A stretch of DNA of 18,260 nucleotides from contig DATJSJ010000027.1 of assembly GCA_035504175.1 (NCBI GenBank), forward strand, positions 1 through 18,260, written 5' to 3'. The position numbers and the translations under genes are program-made. Each line of letters starts with the position of its first letter. Positions within the stretch are counted from its first letter, which is position 1. This document shows positions 14,081 through 18,260 of the stretch, piece by piece. The notes below the pieces were generated by a model, which was not told the origin of the DNA, did no database searches, and saw only the letters and a program-made list of their open reading frames with translations. The DNA comes from DATJSJ01 sp035504175. Its GTDB lineage: Bacteria; Pseudomonadota; Alphaproteobacteria; Acetobacterales; Acetobacteraceae.

Positions 14081-14857
14081 TCAGGCGGCTGCGACCTCCA
14101 GCGTCACCGTGTCGAGCAGGAAGCTGCCGTCCCGCTCGATCGCGAAATGCTGCCGCACGAGCGGCGCCGCCCCGTCCTGCAGCGAGCGGATCGCCTGCAC
14201 ATGCGCGGGCGGCGTCGCGGTGCGCGCCGTCCAGTCGGCGAAGTCCATGCGCAGCCGCCGCGGCGTCACCGCGCGCAGCACGAAGCCGGCGCGGGCGAGG
14301 AAGTCGGTCCACTCCGCCAGGCTGTAGTCGCGCACGTGCGACGGGTCGCGCAGCACCTCCACCGTCTGCAGGTGCGTGTCGAGCACCGGGTGCCAGGGCG
14401 CGATCGCGTCGATGAACACCGCCTCGGCGCCGGGCTTGAGCACGCGGCGCGCCTCGTGCAGCCCGGCCGGCGCGTCGTGCCAGTGATGCACGGTGAAGCG
14501 GCAGGCGAGCAGGTCGAAGCTCGCATCTTCGAAGGGCAGATGCTCGGCGGTCGCGGCCTCGGTCGTGATGTTGGCGAGGCCGCGCGCGTCTGCGGTGCGC
14601 GCCACCGCCGCCAGCATTTGCGGCGACGGATCGCAGGCGACGACCGAGCCCGCGTGCAGCGCGAGCCGATAGCTGACATGTCCGCCGCCGCAGCCGAGAT
14701 CGAGCGCCCGGCCGCCCGCATGGCGCTGCGCGAGCGCCGCCACCTGGTCGAGATCGGCGCCGCTCGCATGCACGGCGCTGGTGACATAGGCGTCCGCGCG
14801 CGGACCGAAGGCGTTGGTCGGCCCCAGGGCGGTATCGGCGGCAAAGGCGTGGCTCAT
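14081..14857 (-). CDS. Class I SAM-dependent methyltransferase (UbiE/YcgJ-like)
   Basis: The 258-residue cytoplasmic protein has a Rossmann methyltransferase core. ALDLGCGGGHVS (51-62) is motif I, binding S-adenosylmethionine. VVACDPSPQML (72-82) is motif II with Asp76. AEHLPFEDASFDLLACRFTVHHW (104-126 region) contains the post-II/IV motifs of the methyltransferase-11 family. The C-terminal 100 residues would form the substrate cap. Family members methylate small molecules, and the substrate cannot be inferred. The ATG at 14857 has a GGAGGA Shine-Dalgarno 5 bases upstream (14868-14863); the open frame continuing upstream to 15349 overlaps msrA and is not used. It follows msrA on the same strand after 83 bases, which include the palindrome GCGCTAGCGC (14878-14887), so co-transcription is possible but not certain. 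Confidence 0.9.
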   Translation of the reverse strand: MSHAFAADTALGPTNAFGPRADAYVTSAVHASGADLDQVAALAQRHAGGRALDLGCGGGHVSYRLALHAGSVVACDPSPQMLAAVARTADARGLANITTEAATAEHLPFEDASFDLLACRFTVHHWHDAPAGLHEARRVLKPGAEAVFIDAIAPWHPVLDTHLQTVEVLRDPSHVRDYSLAEWTDFLARAGFVLRAVTPRRLRMDFADWTARTATPPAHVQAIRSLQDGAAPLVRQHFAIERDGSFLLDTVTLEVAAA

Positions 14858-14940
14858 TCTCTGTCCTCCGTCCCCGAGCGCTAGCGCGGGAACGGCGGGC
14901 GCGGCAACCGCGTCCGGCGCGCGGCTGCCGCGCGACGGGA

Positions 14941-15615
14941 TCAGGCCGATTCGGTCAGTTCGGCCGCGACGCCGCTGCCGATCGGGCAGGCAACGCCGGT
15001 GCCGCCGAGGCCGCAATAGCCGCGCGGGTTCTTCGCCAGATACTCCTGGTGATAGTCCTCGGCGTAATAGAACGGCGGCGCCGGCAGGATTTCCGTGGTG
15101 ATCTCGCCGCGGCCGGCGGCGCGCAGCGCCTCCTGGTACATCGCGCGCGAGGCCTCGGCGGCGCGCAGCTGCTCCGGGCCGAAGGCGTGGATGCAGGAGC
15201 GGTATTGCGTGCCGATATCGTTGCCCTGGCGCATGCCCTGGGTCGGATCGTGGCTTTCCCAGAACTGTCGCAGCAGCGCGTCGTAGCTGGTCTGCGCCGG
15301 GTCGAACACCACCAGCACCACCTCGGCATGGCCGGTGCGGCCGCTGCACACCTCCTCATAGGTCGGGTTCGGGGTGGCGCCGCCGGCATAGCCGACGGCA
15401 GTGGTCCAGACGCCGGGCGCCTGCCAGAACTGCCGTTCCGCGCCCCAGAAGCAGCCGAGGCCGAACTGCGCCCGCTGCAGCCCGTCCGGGAAGGGCGGCG
15501 CGATGCGGTGGCCATTGACGAAGTGGCGCGCCGGAACCGGCATCGGCTGGGCGCGGCCGGGCAGGGCTTCCTCGGCGGTGGGTATGCGGGTCTTGTTGCG
15601 TGTCAGGCCGAACAT
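14941..15615 (-). CDS. msrA: Peptide-methionine (S)-S-oxide reductase MsrA
   Basis: The 224-residue protein matches the longer E. coli-type MsrA throughout, including the N-terminal ALPGRAQPMPV segment. Catalytic Cys55 sits in GCFWGAER. YAGGATPNPTYEEVCSG, GHAEVV and DPTQGMRQGNDIGTQYRS are core blocks. The resolving cysteines are Cys201 in GYCGLGG and Cys210, as in the three-cysteine recycling scheme. It reduces methionine S-sulfoxide in proteins and free methionine, using thioredoxin, to repair oxidative damage; there is no signal peptide, so it is cytoplasmic. The ATG at 15615 has the Shine-Dalgarno GGGAGG a few bases upstream. That site lies within a perfect inverted repeat, suggesting translational control (separate entry). 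The methyltransferase gene follows. Confidence 0.97.
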   Translation of the reverse strand: MFGLTRNKTRIPTAEEALPGRAQPMPVPARHFVNGHRIAPPFPDGLQRAQFGLGCFWGAERQFWQAPGVWTTAVGYAGGATPNPTYEEVCSGRTGHAEVVLVVFDPAQTSYDALLRQFWESHDPTQGMRQGNDIGTQYRSCIHAFGPEQLRAAEASRAMYQEALRAAGRGEITTEILPAPPFYYAEDYHQEYLAKNPRGYCGLGGTGVACPIGSGVAAELTESA

Positions 15616-15618
15616 CGG

Positions 15619-15654
15619 GTCCTCCCTGTCGCGAGGCCGGGATATGGGGAGGAC
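15619..15654 (-). promoter_or_regulatory. Inverted repeat masking the msrA ribosome binding site
   Basis: On the - strand the sequence GTCCTCCC (15654-15647) is followed by a 20-base loop and GGGAGGAC (15626-15619). The two arms are perfectly complementary over 8 bp, 6 of them G-C pairs. The second arm is the msrA Shine-Dalgarno, ending 3 bases before the ATG at 15615. In the mRNA this stem would fully cover the ribosome binding site. The repeat is seen directly; a regulatory role such as a thermometer, ligand switch or small-RNA target is inference. A chance complement to a common GGAGG motif is the alternative. Confidence 0.5.
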
Positions 15655-15807
15655 GAGGGCGTGCGGCCAGGGTCGTGCCGGCCTCGGACGGGCGCGGTTC
15701 GAAGCAGCGTTCTCTCACCGCGCGGCGCTGGCGGCACAGGTGGCCAGCGCACGCGGCGGCACCGGGAACGGAGGCGTGGCCGGTGCGTCCGTTGCCGCGC
15801 GGCGGTC

Positions 15808-15823
15808 CCGGCCGGTCGGCCGG
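15808..15823 (-). terminator. Possible stem-loop 3' of the chemoreceptor gene
   Basis: CCGGCC-GGTC-GGCCGG is a perfect 6-bp GC stem with a 4-base loop, starting 3 bases after the chemoreceptor stop codon (15829-15827). There is no T-rich tract after it on the - strand, so it is not a classical intrinsic terminator. It could stabilise the 3' end or be a chance product of the GC-rich context. Confidence 0.3.
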
Positions 15824-15826
15824 CGG

Positions 15827-17965
15827 TCAGGCCGCGCGAGCGTCGGCCAGGAAGCGGACGACCTCGGCGGAGAGCTGCCCGGAGCGGGTGGACAGGTCGG
15901 TGGCGGCGGCCAGGATCTCGCGCGCCGCACCGCCCGTTGCCGTGGCATCTTCGCGGGCGCTGTCGATCGTGCCCGATACGAGATCGGCGGCCGCGGCCGA
16001 GCCCGTCACCGCGCGGGCGATCTCCTGCGTCGTCGCACTCTGCTCGTCGATCGCTTGCGAGATCGCGAGGCCGAGTTCCGACATCTCCCGGATCACCGCG
16101 GTGACCCCGGCAATCGCGGTGACCGACTGACGCGTGAGGTCCTGGATGCCGGCGACCTGGCCACGGATCGCCTCGGTCGCCTGTGCGGCATGGGCGGCGA
16201 GCGTCTTGACCTCCGACGCGACGACGGTGAATCCGGCGCCCGCCGATCCGGCCTTCGCCGCTTCGATCGTCGCATTCAGCGCCAGCAGCCGCGTCTGGCC
16301 GGAAATGACGTCGATATGTGCCACGATCTCGCCGATGCCGCGCGCGCTTTCCTCGAGCCGCTTGACCATCTCATCGGCCTGCGCCGAATCGCGCAGCGCG
16401 GTCGCGGCGATCTGCTGCGAGCGGCTGGCGTGGCCGCCGATCTCGCGCACCGAGCCGGCGAGCTGCTCGGCGGCGGCGGCGACCGCCTGCGCGTCGGCAA
16501 CCGCCGCCCTGGCCTTGGCCGCCGCCATGTCGGATTGCCCGACGGCCCGGTCGGCGCTGCGGCCGAGCTGATCAGCCGTCTCCTTCATCCGCCCGGCATC
16601 GGCCTCCAGCGCCTGCGACATCCGGCCGATCACCGTGTCGAAGGCGGCGATCGATTGCTCCATGCGCCGGGCGCGCGCCGCACGGGTCTCGTTGTCCGCG
16701 GCCGTCGCCGCGGCGAGGCGGCGCGCCTCACGCATGTTGTCGCGGAAGACGATCAGCGATCGGGCGATGGCCCCGATCAGGTCCCGCCGCTCCGTGCATG
16801 GCACGGCGATCTCGAGATTGCCCTGCGCGATCTCGGTGATGACCGCGCAGATGGCTGCCGCGGGGCGGACGAAGCGCCGGTCGGCGAGCGCCAGCAGCAG
16901 CCAGGCGATGGCAGCGATCAGTGTGACCACGGCGAACGCCGACCAGGTGAAGCTGCGCAGATCGCGATAGGCCTCACTGCCGTAGAAGGCGCTGTCCGGA
17001 TAGCCCACCCAGTAGGTCCAGCCCGAGCGCGGGTCGGGCAGGTCGATGTGCACGGCGCGCGAGAACAGCAGGTGCGGATCGGCCACGCCGCGGATCACCG
17101 ATGCGTGCGACGCCACCACCTGGCCGGGATGCGTCGACGCCACCACGAAATCGGCCCGCGGGTTCACCAGCGCCGTGTCGTTGCCCGGCAGCAGCCCGCG
17201 CAGCACGTTGGTCCGGACGATCGCGGTGATCAGCCCCTTGAACAGCCCGTCCGGCCCGTAGAACGGCACCGCCAGCACGATGCCCTTGCGGTCGGCATCG
17301 CGGCGGGTCCGGTCATACTCGGTATTGTCGCAGGTGATGATTTCCGGGCCGCTGATGATCGGCATGGCGAGCCCCTTGATCGATGAGGCGCGCGGGTAGT
17401 GCGCCGCCATCCAGGGGATCAGGTCATGCTGCATCTGGGCGTATTCGAAAGTCTCCACCTCGGGGTAATGCGTGACGCCCGTGTCGTCCGGAGCACCGGC
17501 GACATTGCTGTCGAAGCTGATGTCGGGTGCCTCGAGCTGGTGCGTCACGGGATCGGTCCGCGTGGGATTGAGCTCGCGCGGCACGACATAGATCTCGGTC
17601 AGTGCGATGGCGTTGAACAGATTGTCGTAGATGCGCTGGATCGTGCCGCGGTCGGCGGCAGAGAGATTGTCCGCGTGCCGGTCGATCGCGCGGACGCCGG
17701 GCATGCCGGCGATGACCCGCAGGCTTTGATAGATCTGCTGCAGCACGTCCTGGACGTGCCGTGCGTCGATCAGTGTGCGTTCCGCCGCGGTCTCCTGATA
17801 CGTCTGCAGCAGGATGCGCTTGTCGTGCGCCGTCCGGGAATAGATGGCCAACACGGCTGCGCCGAGGAGAACGAGGATCCCGAGCCGGAGCAGCCACCCG
17901 ATCCGGACGAAATATTGCGCGCCGGGCGAGGCGACCGGGCGGCCGGACACGGCTGGATCGGACAT
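15827..17965 (-). CDS. Methyl-accepting chemotaxis protein with periplasmic Cache-type sensor
   Basis: The 712-residue chemoreceptor has membrane segments at about 24-42 and 340-361. They enclose a periplasmic domain of nearly 300 residues, whose size and motifs (AVPFYGPDGLFKGLI at 232-246) suggest a double Cache ligand-binding fold. A HAMP linker follows at about 362-415, then a coiled-coil signalling domain at 430-705. The hairpin tip is ISGQTRLLALNATIEAAKAG (554-573), followed by AGAGFTVVASEVKTLA. It would control the CheA/CheW complex at a cell pole. The C-terminus (FLADARAA) has no CheR-tethering pentapeptide. The tip differs from consensus at several positions (see findings). The ATG at 17965 is chosen for its AGGAG 6 bases upstream; an ATG at 17995 has no Shine-Dalgarno. 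Monocistronic by layout; the ligand is unknown. Confidence 0.95.
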   Translation of the reverse strand: MSDPAVSGRPVASPGAQYFVRIGWLLRLGILVLLGAAVLAIYSRTAHDKRILLQTYQETAAERTLIDARHVQDVLQQIYQSLRVIAGMPGVRAIDRHADNLSAADRGTIQRIYDNLFNAIALTEIYVVPRELNPTRTDPVTHQLEAPDISFDSNVAGAPDDTGVTHYPEVETFEYAQMQHDLIPWMAAHYPRASSIKGLAMPIISGPEIITCDNTEYDRTRRDADRKGIVLAVPFYGPDGLFKGLITAIVRTNVLRGLLPGNDTALVNPRADFVVASTHPGQVVASHASVIRGVADPHLLFSRAVHIDLPDPRSGWTYWVGYPDSAFYGSEAYRDLRSFTWSAFAVVTLIAAIAWLLLALADRRFVRPAAAICAVITEIAQGNLEIAVPCTERRDLIGAIARSLIVFRDNMREARRLAAATAADNETRAARARRMEQSIAAFDTVIGRMSQALEADAGRMKETADQLGRSADRAVGQSDMAAAKARAAVADAQAVAAAAEQLAGSVREIGGHASRSQQIAATALRDSAQADEMVKRLEESARGIGEIVAHIDVISGQTRLLALNATIEAAKAGSAGAGFTVVASEVKTLAAHAAQATEAIRGQVAGIQDLTRQSVTAIAGVTAVIREMSELGLAISQAIDEQSATTQEIARAVTGSAAAADLVSGTIDSAREDATATGGAAREILAAATDLSTRSGQLSAEVVRFLADARAA

Positions 17966-18260
17966 GGGCAGCTCCTGGGTCGCTGCCGCGATCATGACGG
18001 GCGTTGCTTAAGCGGCGGTTGAGCCGGTTCGCATTCCGTGTCTCGGACGACGTGGGACGGGCGGGCTCGCGGATGGGGATGGTCTGGAGGTGGGCGCCTG
18101 ACGGGAGTGCTGCTTGTGCATCGCGAGGCGCCGAGCTGCAAAGTGCAGAGGGAATCTTTGTGCTGTCGATTTTCTGCGTGAGCGTCTGCTTCTGGCGAAA
18201 GCTCGAAAGACCGCCATGTGAAGAGTTGAGGAAATTCGCATAGAAACCAATTATCGGCGG
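17966..18260. other. Non-coding upstream region of the chemoreceptor gene
   Basis: These 295 bases hold no convincing gene. Two open frames of about 80 codons, one per strand, lack recognisable motifs and ribosome binding sites. The distal half, from about 18120, is near 50% G+C, clearly below the neighbouring genes, as expected for a promoter region. CTGCA-AAG-TGCAG (18136-18148) is a small hairpin. At the very end, GCCGATAA on the - strand (18258-18251) equals the sigma28 -10 consensus, but its -35 would lie outside the window. A + strand TTGAGG (18226-18231), N17, AATTAT (18249-18254) could be a promoter for a gene beyond the window, with low confidence. Confidence 0.4.

Noticed and set aside
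14041..14083. A bidirectional terminator between the second kinase and the methyltransferase
   Set aside because: The 22-base gap is GC-rich without a convincing stem followed by T residues on either strand.
17966..17995. Longer chemoreceptor starting at the ATG at 17995
   Set aside because: It has no Shine-Dalgarno, while the ATG at 17965 has AGGAG 6 bases upstream; the additional ten residues have no special character.
18004..18250. Small open frames of about 80 codons on both strands in the last 260 bases
   Set aside because: No recognisable motif, no ribosome binding site and composition unlike coding sequence in this genome; better read as a promoter region.

Overview
This window is GC-rich DNA, roughly 70% G+C in the genes by eye, with tightly packed and often overlapping genes. 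Protein style, GTG starts and strong GC third-position bias suggest an alphaproteobacterium, possibly Rhodospirillales or Acetobacteraceae. The lineage is inferred; there is no rRNA or other marker here. I see no tRNA, rRNA, insertion sequence, CRISPR array, phage gene or pseudogene.

Layout. (1) Bases 2-3017, + strand: the 3' end of an aldehyde dehydrogenase gene, a GMC flavoprotein oxidoreductase (186-1826) and a fold-type I aminotransferase (1851-3017). The aminotransferase closely resembles pyridoxamine-pyruvate transaminase. The three form one operon that looks built to oxidise an alcohol and an aldehyde and to deaminate an amine, with vitamin B6-type compounds a plausible substrate class. 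(2) 3160-5211, +: an AI-2E/PerM-family membrane protein with a long soluble C-terminal extension. (3) 5236-8350, - strand: a CUT1 sugar ABC transporter operon with a binding protein and two permeases but no ATPase. (4) 8466-14058, +: an RpiR/SIS regulator divergent from the transporter, followed by a class II (metal) aldolase, an FGGY kinase, a class I (Schiff-base) aldolase and a second FGGY kinase. Several genes in (3) and (4) overlap at stop/start codons. (5) 14081-15615, -: a SAM-dependent methyltransferase downstream of msrA. (6) 15827-17965, -: a chemoreceptor with a periplasmic sensor domain. (7) 17966-18260: a lower-GC non-coding stretch upstream of the chemoreceptor.

How they work together. 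Regions 3 and 4 read as one sugar or polyol uptake and catabolism locus. The transporter imports a substrate, the kinases phosphorylate it and the aldolases cleave the phosphorylated product to C2/C3/C4 pieces. The RpiR protein senses a phosphosugar and controls both arms from the shared 115-bp divergent region. That region holds candidate promoters in both directions and a direct repeat spaced exactly 30 bp. The combination of two mechanistically different aldolases and two different kinases, without an isomerase, dehydrogenase or ATPase, does not match a textbook pathway I can name. It is the best candidate here for an undescribed system. A second sequence-level signal is an 8-bp perfect stem that would hide the msrA ribosome binding site.
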